In this document: positions 24,008 through 32,400 of the stretch, one piece after another
Layout: every line of letters starts with the position of its first letter
How positions within the stretch are numbered: position 1 is the first letter of the stretch
Source of the DNA: Lewinellaceae bacterium
GTDB lineage: Bacteria > Bacteroidota > Bacteroidia > Chitinophagales > Saprospiraceae
Direction of reading: 5' to 3'
DNA length: 36,692 bases
NCBI GenBank assembly: GCA_020636045.1
Contig: JACJYP010000021.1
Coordinates: forward strand, 1 to 36,692
Position numbers and translations under genes: made by a program
Notes under the pieces: generated by a model
Databases searched by the model: none
What the model was told of the DNA's origin: nothing
What the model saw: the letters and a program-made list of their open reading frames with translations, nothing else

Positions 24008-24892
24008 TTATTTGTCCGGCAGATTTCCCCACATGTTGCAAGTGATCAGCCAGCGGTCGTCATGCTGTCGCTCGAACAGCATGAGCCGGCTGTGCGCTAC
24101 ATCAGACTTCTCTACTCTGACGCCGTCTTTTTCATACACGAATGAAAGGCTGGAATGCCCTCTAATCCAGGCCATATTACCATCCAGCCGGACTTCGTCG
24201 ATCGCATGCTCGAAGCGGGTGACAGTGGTGCGCGAACCGTCGCTGGGAAACCAGTAGGCCCGGATCATATCGCGGCCGCTCACCGGCGCCAATCCTGCCG
24301 GCATGATCGTAGCGCCGGGCGTCATTTGAGCGAGCAAAGCCGTACTGTCGGACTTCAGCCATCCCTGAAAATAAGCCTCGTATATCGATTTGATGCTATC
24401 GAGGGCTCTCTGATAACTGCGGCCGGGCAGAGGCCCCTCGTTGCGCCAGCGCTGGTCCACCATCGGACCTGTTTTCATGCCGCCGAGCAGGTGCATGTGT
24501 ATATGAAAGGCCGATTGACCCGCGTCCTCGTTGGTATTGATCGCCAGACGGTAGCCTGTTTCCGCCACTCCCCGTTCAGCAGCAAGTTTGCGCGCCGCCA
24601 TAAACATATGCGCGAGGATGGCGCTGTCGCCATCGGTCAGGTCATTGATGGTCGCTATGCGTTTTCGCGGCACGATCAGAAGGTGCACAGGCGCCTGCGG
24701 AGCGAAGGAATTCAGGGCTACCACCAGGCTATCCTGATAGGCGATGCGTTCCGGGTATTCGCCGTCGATCTCTTTCTGGAAAGGTGATGGACCCGCCAAT
24801 TGGCGGGCTTTGCGTTCGCTATATGTTTCGCTTTGTGAAGAGATGCCGGTCAGCGCGACCAGCCAAAATAACATTGATATACGGTATCTCAT
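24008..24892 (-). CDS. Exported HIT-domain protein fused to an NTF2-like domain
   Basis: Read from MRYRISML (294 aa); an in-frame ATG six codons upstream is less likely. Residues 1-20 look like a signal peptide. Residues 36-140 are a HIT/HinT-type domain: SPFQKEIDGEYPERIAY, APQAPVHLLIVPRKRIATIN and the catalytic triad H130-I-H132-M-H134-LLGG. HinT proteins hydrolyse nucleotide phosphoramidates in the cytoplasm; an exported one is unusual. Residues 160-290 look like a SnoaL/DUF4440 NTF2-like domain (SIYEAYFQGWLKSDSTALLAQ, TFxFVY-type strands, DDRWLITCNMWG). The substrate is unknown. It is the last gene of a minus-strand run after the EamA and MFS transporters, 96 bp from the former. Confidence 0.85.
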   Translation of the reverse strand: MRYRISMLFWLVALTGISSQSETYSERKARQLAGPSPFQKEIDGEYPERIAYQDSLVVALNSFAPQAPVHLLIVPRKRIATINDLTDGDSAILAHMFMAARKLAAERGVAETGYRLAINTNEDAGQSAFHIHMHLLGGMKTGPMVDQRWRNEGPLPGRSYQRALDSIKSIYEAYFQGWLKSDSTALLAQMTPGATIMPAGLAPVSGRDMIRAYWFPSDGSRTTVTRFEHAIDEVRLDGNMAWIRGHSSLSFVYEKDGVRVEKSDVAHSRLMLFERQHDDRWLITCNMWGNLPDK

Positions 24893-24988
24893 GGTGCCGG
24901 GCGTTTTCAAAAAGACATCAACGCTAGCGAAAAAGTATCGTAGTCCAGGTGTAAATCAGACAAAAAATGACCTGAACGGGTTTTTCAA

Positions 24989-25864
24989 CTATTTCCTGGC
25001 GATGTACAGCCCCGTCAGTATGATCGCAGTGCCGAGCAGGTCGGGTATTCCGATGGCCTCGCCGTCGAACGCGCCCAGCACGATGGCGGCGACGGGAAGC
25101 AGGTAAGTGACGGAGGTAGCAAAGATCGCACTGGTACGTTGCAGCAACCAATAGTACAAAATGGACCCGCCTACGGTGCCCAGTGCCGCCAGGTAAAAAA
25201 TATAGCCCAGCCCGGCAGTCCCTTCCGGATGCGTACTTGCTACCTCCCAGCCGTCCGATTGCCATAGCCCGATGATGAACAGCCAGCCTGTCAGCACGAA
25301 AGCCGCCGAAGCGATGGCTGCCGGATGCTGGTCGCGGAGCCAGCGGTTGGCCACATTGGCGTTGATCGCATAGGCAACCGTAGCCACCACGCACAGGCTC
25401 GCGTAGAAAAAATTCCCCGTCACGGCAGTTTTGCTGTTGAAAAAAATGAGCATAAGCGCACCTGCCAGCCCGATCACAACACCCGCTAATTTGCTCCTGC
25501 TCAGGGTCATCTGGTAAAAGCCGACGCCGATCAGGAGTGTGAACAGCGGGGTGAGCGAGTTGAGCACGCCCGCCAGGCTGCTGTTGACGTGTTGCCCGGC
25601 CACTGCAAAAAGAAAATTGGGAATCGCCGATCCGCAAAACGCTATGATCAGCAGCGAACGCCACCGCTTCCAGTTGATCTTCGACCAGAAAATCGCTGCT
25701 ACAGGCATATAGATCGCCGTGGCCATGACCATGCGCCACATTGCCATCTGCACGGGGTTGTACACCTGCACCGAACGCTTGATGAACAGGAACGAGGCGC
25801 CCCAGATGACAGCGAGCACCAGCAACAGAAACCAGTCAAGAGCGGAAGGCGGGCGATTAGACAC
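24989..25864 (-). CDS. EamA/DMT-family transporter
   Basis: The 291-aa protein has about ten hydrophobic helices in two homologous halves, as expected for drug/metabolite transporters of the EamA family. Landmarks are VIWGASFLFIKRSVQV near the first helix (the WGxxFxxxK pattern), GVVIGLAGALMLI in helix 5, and a second half with STAIFAT-like VTYLLPVAAIVLGAF and a final GTAIILTGLYIARK. The substrate is not predictable from sequence. It follows the MFS gene by 77 bp on the same strand, an interval that carries short GGAAACTGGAAATT-type repeats. Confidence 0.92.
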   Translation of the reverse strand: MSNRPPSALDWFLLLVLAVIWGASFLFIKRSVQVYNPVQMAMWRMVMATAIYMPVAAIFWSKINWKRWRSLLIIAFCGSAIPNFLFAVAGQHVNSSLAGVLNSLTPLFTLLIGVGFYQMTLSRSKLAGVVIGLAGALMLIFFNSKTAVTGNFFYASLCVVATVAYAINANVANRWLRDQHPAAIASAAFVLTGWLFIIGLWQSDGWEVASTHPEGTAGLGYIFYLAALGTVGGSILYYWLLQRTSAIFATSVTYLLPVAAIVLGAFDGEAIGIPDLLGTAIILTGLYIARK

Positions 25865-25870
25865 GAGGAT

Positions 25871-25928
25871 TGTGAAATTGGAAACTGGAAATTAGGAAAC
25901 TGGAAATTTGAAATCGGGAAACCGGAAG
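25871..25928. repeat. Short direct repeats between two transporter genes
   Basis: Imperfect repeats of GGAAACTGGAAATT and GAAATTGGAAACTGG fill most of the interval between the EamA and MFS genes. A slippage-prone tract with no coding role. Confidence 0.7.
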
Positions 25929-25941
25929 TTCTTTTGTCTGT

Positions 25942-27285
25942 CTAATGGCCGCCTCCGGCGGGCATGCTGCCTTGTTGGGGTGTGTTTTTGCCAAGTTTTA
26001 CAAATAAAACGGCGACAGCCCCGCAGAGCAACAATGCCCCGGCCAGCCGGATCACATTCTCGGGATTGCCATGCAGCCACGAGCGGTAGTATAGCGGCAG
26101 GGTAAATATTTGGATCATCATGGGGATCACGATGAACATATTGAAAATACCCATGTACACACCTGTGCGCTCCGGCGGAATGCAGCCGGCCAGCATGATG
26201 TAGGGGTTGCCCATCATACTCGCCCAGGCCAGGCCGATGCCGATCATCGGGATAAAAAGTATCGCCTTGCTGCTGATGGAAGGGATGAACAGCATGCCGA
26301 TTCCCGCCAGCGTCAGGCAAATACTGTGCATGATCTTCGGCCCCAGGCGCTGGGTGAACGGCACCAGGGCGAATGCGCCGACAAAGGCCATGAAATTGTA
26401 AAAACCACCTACCTGGCCGTTGATCAGGTTGGATTCCCTGAACCCCGCCGAGGTCTGGTCGGTGGTGTGGAAAAAGGTCGTGGAAATGGATAACACGATG
26501 TATTGCCAATAGCAGAACATCGCGTACCACTGGAAGAGTTTGACCAGCGCCAGTTGCTTCATGGTCAGCGGCATTTCCCTGATCGCTTCGCCGATCTCGC
26601 GGAGGGTATTCACCCAGCCCGTTGGCATCTGACGGATACGCTCCAGCTCTTCTTCGCTTAGCGGATTTTCCTTGGTGGTCTTTACCGTCCATAGTATGGA
26701 AGCGATCGAAAAAAAGGCGCCGATGATGAAGGCGGTGACGGTGATGTAAGGAATGTTCTTCGCATTGACGGCGTCTTTGTTCATGCCGATCAATACGAGC
26801 AGGGTAGGGGTGAGGTACGAAAGGGTCTGCCCCAGCCCCGTGAAGGCGCTTTGGGTCAGGAATCCGAGCGAATGCTGCTTTTCATCCAGTTTGTCGCTCA
26901 CAAACGCCCGGTAGGGCTCCATGGTGATGTTGTTGGCAGCATCGAGTATCCAGAGCAGGCTGGCGGCCATCCACAGGGTACTGCTGAATGGCATGAAGAA
27001 CAGGCTGATGCTGCATAAAATGGCGCCGATCAGAAAATATGGCGTTCGCCGCCCCATTTTGCTGGTGGTTTTGTCGCTCATCGCGCCGATGATGGGCTGA
27101 ACGATCAGTCCGGTCATCGGGCCGGCCAGCCACAAATACGGCAGGCTCGCCTCATCGGCGCCCAGATATTTGTAGATCGGGCTCATGTTGCTTTGTTGCA
27201 GACCGAAGCTGTACTGTATTCCGAAAAAACCGAAATTCATGTTGACGATCTGCCAGAAACTGAGGTGCGGTTTGATTTGTGCCAT
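25942..27285 (-). CDS. MFS transporter, sugar (GPH/SLC45-like) type
   Basis: The 447-aa protein has about 12 transmembrane helices. The N-terminus FWQIVNMNFGFFGIQYSFGL and the loop GAMSDKTTSKMGRRTPYFLIG (the MFS helix 2-3 motif, DxxxxxxGRR) match disaccharide transporters of the SLC45/GPH-like group in Bacteroidota. WTVKTTKENPLSEEEL is the central cytoplasmic loop and GNPYIMLAGCIPPERTGVYM is in the C-terminal half. Maltose- or sucrose-type substrates are an inference; no sugar-degrading gene is adjacent. It heads a minus-strand group with the EamA and HIT genes. Confidence 0.9.
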   Translation of the reverse strand: MAQIKPHLSFWQIVNMNFGFFGIQYSFGLQQSNMSPIYKYLGADEASLPYLWLAGPMTGLIVQPIIGAMSDKTTSKMGRRTPYFLIGAILCSISLFFMPFSSTLWMAASLLWILDAANNITMEPYRAFVSDKLDEKQHSLGFLTQSAFTGLGQTLSYLTPTLLVLIGMNKDAVNAKNIPYITVTAFIIGAFFSIASILWTVKTTKENPLSEEELERIRQMPTGWVNTLREIGEAIREMPLTMKQLALVKLFQWYAMFCYWQYIVLSISTTFFHTTDQTSAGFRESNLINGQVGGFYNFMAFVGAFALVPFTQRLGPKIMHSICLTLAGIGMLFIPSISSKAILFIPMIGIGLAWASMMGNPYIMLAGCIPPERTGVYMGIFNMFIVIPMMIQIFTLPLYYRSWLHGNPENVIRLAGALLLCGAVAVLFVKLGKNTPQQGSMPAGGGH

Positions 27286-27583
27286 AAATGCAAATGTGCG
27301 ATAGAAGCCAATAAAATTTTACGGAGCAAACGTAGCGTAAAAGATTTGCTAAGCGAAACACTCTTTATCTTGCTTCTAAAAAAAGCCCATGAAATGCCAC
27401 CTTGTATTTCTATCGTCTGGCGCAATAGGCCTGAATTCCTGTAATACAGCTCAAAAAACACCAGCAGCGCCATCTGAGCCGCCTGTATCGGGAACTTATT
27501 TTTTGATCGTTCCTTAACATTCTATTCCCCATTTTTGCGCCACACTGCCCGCCGCAAACGGACGGGTGCAAAAAACTTTTTAC
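27286..27583. other. 298-bp divergent promoter region of the MFS gene and pafA
   Basis: It must hold promoters for both genes. No clear TAnnTTTG pair, operator or Pho-box-like repeat could be picked out by eye, and there is no protein-like ORF. Confidence 0.5.
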
Positions 27584-29239
27584 ATGAAACGATTCCCGCT
27601 TACCGGCTTGCTGCTTGCGCTCACGCAGGTGGCAGCGCTCTCCCAAACGCCTCCTTCACAACCCAAACTGGTCATCGGCATCGTAGTCGACCAGATGCGC
27701 TACGATTATCTGTACCGCTACCGCGACTCCTACGGCGAAGGAGGGTTCAAACGCCTGCTCGCCCAGGGGTTTTCCTGCGAAAACACACACTATAACTACG
27801 TGCCGACCTACACGGCGCCCGGTCATGCCGCCATTTACACGGGTACCACGCCTGCTGTGAACGGCATCATCGCCAACGAATGGTGGGATCCCGAGTGGCA
27901 GGCGCACCGCTATGTGACCACCGACAAGCGTTATACAACCGTCGGCGGCACACCGGGCAGGGTGGGGCAACATTCTCCCGCGGTCCTGCTGTCGAGCACG
28001 ATCACCGACGAACTGCGCCTGGCCCATAATTTCAGGTCGAAAGTAGTGGGCATCTGCCTGAAAGACCGGGCAAGCATACTGCCCGCCGGCCACATTCCGA
28101 ATGCCTGTTACTGGTTCGACGACGAGACGGGCAACTGGATCACGTCCACCTATTATCCCGATTCGACGGGATTACCTCAATGGGTGCAGGATTTCAATGC
28201 CCGAAAATTGCCGGATGCCTTTTTATCAAAAAACTGGGCTGCTGATTCGACGATGACGTACGAGCAGAGTTTCGACAACTGGGATGCCTATAACGACGGT
28301 AAATATTTTTCGCCGTTCAACGGCAAGGCCATGCCCTACAATTTGCCTGAACTGAAGAAAAAAGGCGGATACAGCGTCATTCGTTTTACACCCTTCGGAA
28401 ATACGCTGACCCTCGACTTTGCCGTGGATGCCATCAACAAAATGCAACTCGGCGCCGATGACGTGCCGGATTTTTTGTGCATCAGTTTTTCCAGCCCCGA
28501 CTACTGCGCGCACCAGTTCGGGATACACGGCAAGGAGACCGAGGATATGTACCTGCGCCTCGACCGCGACCTGGCGCGTTTTCTGAATTTCCTCGACAAA
28601 AAACTGGGCAGGGAGAACGTGCTGGTATTCCTGACGGCCGATCATGGAGGGGCGGAAACGCCGGTACACCTGCGCGATATCGGGATGCCGGCAGGCGTAT
28701 TCCCCGAAAGCAGCATGGAAAAGTCACTGGAAAATGTGCTCGCGGCTGCTCTCGGTGTTACGGGCGATTTCATCCACGAGGTCAATAACCAGCAGATCTG
28801 GCTCAACTGGGATGCCATCGCCGACCTTGAAGTGTCTCCTGACGACGTCGCGTCCGTGATCATCGGATACCTGAAACAGCAGCCGGGTGTGTACGATGCT
28901 TTTACCCGCGAGGAACTCATGATGTTTCCCGAAGAATATCCTTTTGCTTCGCTCATGCGCCGCGGGATCCATCAGAAGCGTTCGGGTGACATCCTTTACC
29001 AACTCGATCCCGCCTGGCACGCCGACGACCAGTTTTTCGGCACCGGCGGCACTACACACGGCTCTACCTATGCCTACGACACCCATATTCCTTTGATCTG
29101 GTACGGCTGGAAGATCAGGTCGGGCGAAAGTTTCGCACCCGTAGACATCACGGATATTGCACCCACCCTGTCGGCGATGCTCCGTATCATGGAGCCGAAC
29201 GGCACCACCGGAAAAGTGATCGAACCGCTTTTCAAGTAA
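27584..29239 (+). CDS. pafA: Secreted alkaline phosphatase, PafA type
   Basis: Calcium-independent alkaline phosphatase of the type characterised in Flavobacterium/Elizabethkingia (alkaline phosphatase superfamily, phosphodiesterase-like fold). The start at 27584 (MKRFPLTGLL) gives a signal peptide cut near ALSQ; a GTG at 27566 is less likely. Two-metal site and nucleophile: D36 in GIVVDQMRYDYL, T77 in PTYTAPGHAAIYTG, N98 in IIANEWWD, and K160/R162 in LKDRASILPAGH, matching the K162/R164 pair that marks PafA monoesterases. Distal ligands: DYCAHQFG and TADHGGAE. 552 aa is normal. It is expected to release inorganic phosphate from organic phosphomonoesters outside the cell. Convergent with the 1871-aa repeat protein. 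Confidence 0.95.
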   Translation: MKRFPLTGLLLALTQVAALSQTPPSQPKLVIGIVVDQMRYDYLYRYRDSYGEGGFKRLLAQGFSCENTHYNYVPTYTAPGHAAIYTGTTPAVNGIIANEWWDPEWQAHRYVTTDKRYTTVGGTPGRVGQHSPAVLLSSTITDELRLAHNFRSKVVGICLKDRASILPAGHIPNACYWFDDETGNWITSTYYPDSTGLPQWVQDFNARKLPDAFLSKNWAADSTMTYEQSFDNWDAYNDGKYFSPFNGKAMPYNLPELKKKGGYSVIRFTPFGNTLTLDFAVDAINKMQLGADDVPDFLCISFSSPDYCAHQFGIHGKETEDMYLRLDRDLARFLNFLDKKLGRENVLVFLTADHGGAETPVHLRDIGMPAGVFPESSMEKSLENVLAAALGVTGDFIHEVNNQQIWLNWDAIADLEVSPDDVASVIIGYLKQQPGVYDAFTREELMMFPEEYPFASLMRRGIHQKRSGDILYQLDPAWHADDQFFGTGGTTHGSTYAYDTHIPLIWYGWKIRSGESFAPVDITDIAPTLSAMLRIMEPNGTTGKVIEPLFK

Positions 29240-29241
29240 TG

Positions 29242-29328
29242 CCAACCTCTGGTTGGTAAAACGTGGCCCCCGCTCAAGAAGTGTTTCCAACCTCTGGTTG
29301 GTAAAAAGTAACTCCAACCTCTGGTTGG
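29242..29328. repeat. Three copies of the palindrome CCAACCTCTGGTTGG
   Basis: Identical 15-bp palindromes (6-bp arms, TCT centre) start at 29242, 29287 and 29314, each followed by TAAAA or similar. They lie right after the pafA stop codon. They are too short for strong terminators and identical to each other, so they look like a small dispersed palindromic repeat or a set of protein-binding sites. Confidence 0.9.
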
Positions 29329-29367
29329 CAGCCCCCAAGTCACCACCCCGCTAATACGCAAAAACAA

Positions 29368-29397
29368 GAGGCTGCCCCGCAAGCGCGGGGCAGCCTC
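29368..29397. terminator. Bidirectional terminator between pafA and the repeat protein
   Basis: GAGGCTGCCCCGC and GCGGGGCAGCCTC form a perfect 13-bp stem around AAGC, with A/C-rich sequence before and TGTTAT after. It sits between two convergent genes. Confidence 0.85.
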
Positions 29398-29424
29398 TGT
29401 TATATGCAGGCAATCATCGCCCGA

Positions 29425-32400
29425 TCACTGTTTCACAAAAATACCTTCCAGTCTTCCCGCCGAAGTCATCATCGACAGACGGTAGACGCTGGCCGGCAGA
29501 TCGGACACATCCAGTTGGAAATTATTTCCATCAGGCACGGTCAATGTGCGCACCAGACGTCCGTCCGGGTGGTAGATATCTACGTTCGCCTCGCCGATCT
29601 TCAGGCCGCCCGGCAACTGTGCCGTTACATTCAGCCAATATGAAGTCGGGTTCGGTGCGATCACCAGGTGCGGATCGCCATGCGGATCGATCACCGGCGT
29701 CATACAGTCGATGCTGCCGAGCAGGATGTCGGCGTAGCAATCCTGGAACTGGATATCAGCCACGGCAAATTCAAATTGCGTGGTGGCATCGCCCATAAAC
29801 GGACCGAGGATGATCGGCTGCTGCGTGTTGTACGGGAACGAACCGTAGTTGTTGCCGTTGCCCACGATCTCGAATCCTCCGATGCCGCCGTTCTGGCTGT
29901 TGAACGTGACGGCTACGAAGAACTGCCCGCACAAGCAGGGCGTCGGGATCACCAGCAGGTCGCTGATGCTGCACATATCCGGGTCGAGGCACAGCGGTAC
30001 GGCGAATTCGACGGTCTGGCAGCAGTCGGTCGGCTCGTTGTTGCTGTACATGCATACCCGGACTTCGTCGTTGGAACCGCCGTTCCAGGGGAAGTCCTCA
30101 ATGGTCAGCGGCAACTCGTCGAGTGTGTGGGTGCCGATAAAGTTACCGTTAGCCCATACGCCGAAGATGCTGCCCGGTGCGTTGTTGACCATGAAGTTGA
30201 TGGTCGCATTGTACGTGCTGTCGCCGGTGCAATCGCCTACGTCAACCGTGAGGCCCGACACTTCGCAAACGGTGTTCAGGCAGCCGGGCACGGCAAATTC
30301 AAGTACCTGGCAGCAGGCCGTCGGCTCATTGTTTTGGTAAATACAAATCGTAATGACGTCGTTGGAACCGCCGTCCCAGGGGAAGTCCTCGATGGTCAGC
30401 GGTAACTCGTTCAGCCCGAAGGTACCGAGGAATGTGGCGTTTGCCCACACGCCGAAGGTATCGGTAGCCGGGTTGAAGACCGTAAAGTCGATGGTCGCGT
30501 TGTAGGTGCTGTCACCCGTGCAATCGCCCGTGTCTATCATAAGGCCCGCGATTTCACAGGGGCCACCCGGGTTGAGGCAACCCGGTACCGCGAATTCGAG
30601 CGTCTGGCAGCAGTCGGTGGGCTCGTTGTTGCTGTACATGCATACCGTCACTACGTCAGCGGCGCCGCCATCCCAGGGGAAATCCTCGATGGTCAGCGGC
30701 AACTCGTCGAGCGTGTAGGTGCCGATGAATTCGCCATTGGCCGACACGCCGAAAGTGCTGCTTGGCGCATTGTTCACCATAAAGTTGATGGTTGCGATGT
30801 AAGTGCTGTCGCCGGTGCAGTCGCCCACTTCCACATCGAGATAGATCACCTCGCAGGAGTTGCTCAGGCAGGCCGGCACGGCAAAATCAATGGTTTCGCA
30901 GCAGGTGGTCGGCTCGTTGTTGGCATCGAGCATACATGCCTTTACTTCATCGCTGGGACCGCCGTTCCAGGGGAAGTCTTCCACTGTGACCGGCAGGTCA
31001 TTGACGTTGAAGGCGCCGAGGTATTGGCCGTTGGCCCACAGGCCGAAGGAATCGCTCGGCGGATTGTTGACCATAAAGGTGATCTCGGCGATGTAAGTGC
31101 TGTCGCCGGTGCAGTCGCCCACTTCTACATTGAGGTAGAAGAGTTCGCAGTCGCCGCCGCCGTTATCGAGGCAGTCGGGCACATAAAACTCGTTCGTCGC
31201 GCAACAGCCCGCCGCGCCATTGTTAGCGAAGCAAACCTTGATCACGTCTTTCGCGCCGCCGTTCCAGGGGAAATCCGGAATGGTCAGCGGCAGATCGTCG
31301 AGGCTGTATGAGCCGAAGAATGCTCCGTTTGCCCACACGGCAAAGTTATCGCCCGGCGGATTGGCTACCATGAAATTGATGGTCACCTCATAGGTGCTGT
31401 CGCCGGTGCAATCGCCCGTGTCCACCACGAGGTCCCAGATCTCGCAGGGCGGATTCTGAAGACAACCCGGCACGGCAAATTCAAGGATCTGGCAGCAGGA
31501 AGTCGGTTCGTTGTCATTGTACATGCATACTTTGACCACATCGTTCTGTCCGCCGTTCCAGGGGAAGTCCTCGATGGTCAACGGCAGTTCATCGAGGTTG
31601 TACGTGCCGATGAGGTCGCCGTTTGCCCACAGACCGAATGTGTTGCTGGGCGGGTTGTTGACCATGAAGTTGATCGTCGCAATATAGGTGCTGTCGCCGG
31701 TGCAGTCGCCTACTTCCACGTCGAGGTAGAATACTTCACAGGCCGTGTTCAGACAGCCCGGCACGGCAAATTCGAGGATTTGGCAGCAGGAGGTCGGCTC
31801 GTTGCCATCGTACAGACAAACCTTGACCACATCATTCTGTCCGCCGTTCCAGGGGAAATCTTCAATGGTCAGTGGCAGTTCATCGAGGTTGTAGGTACCG
31901 ATGAAATCGCCGTTCGCCCACACGCCGAAGATATCGCTCGGCGCGTTGTTCACCATGAAGTTAATGGTAGCGTTGTAGGTGCTGTCACCGGTACAATCAC
32001 CCACGTCCACAGCCAGATAGAGCACTTCACAGGAATTGCTCAGGCAGGCCGGCACGGGAAACTCGATCGTCTCGCAGCAGGTGGTCGGCTCGTTGTTGTC
32101 GTCGAACATGCATGCCTTCACCACATCATTGGGTCCGCCGTTCCAGGGGAAATCTTCCACCGTAACGGGCACGTCGTCGAGGCTGTAGGTGCCGAGGAAC
32201 TCGCCGTTGGCCCACAATCCGAAGGTGTTGCTGGGCGGGTTGTTCACCATAAAGGTGATCTCGGCCGTGTAGGTGCTGTCGCCGGTGCAGTCGCCCACAT
32301 CTACGTTGAGGTAGAACAGTTCGCAGTCGCCACCGCCGTTGTTGAGGCAGTCGGGCACGTAGAACTCGTTCGTCGCGCAGCAGCTGATGGCGCCGTTCGT

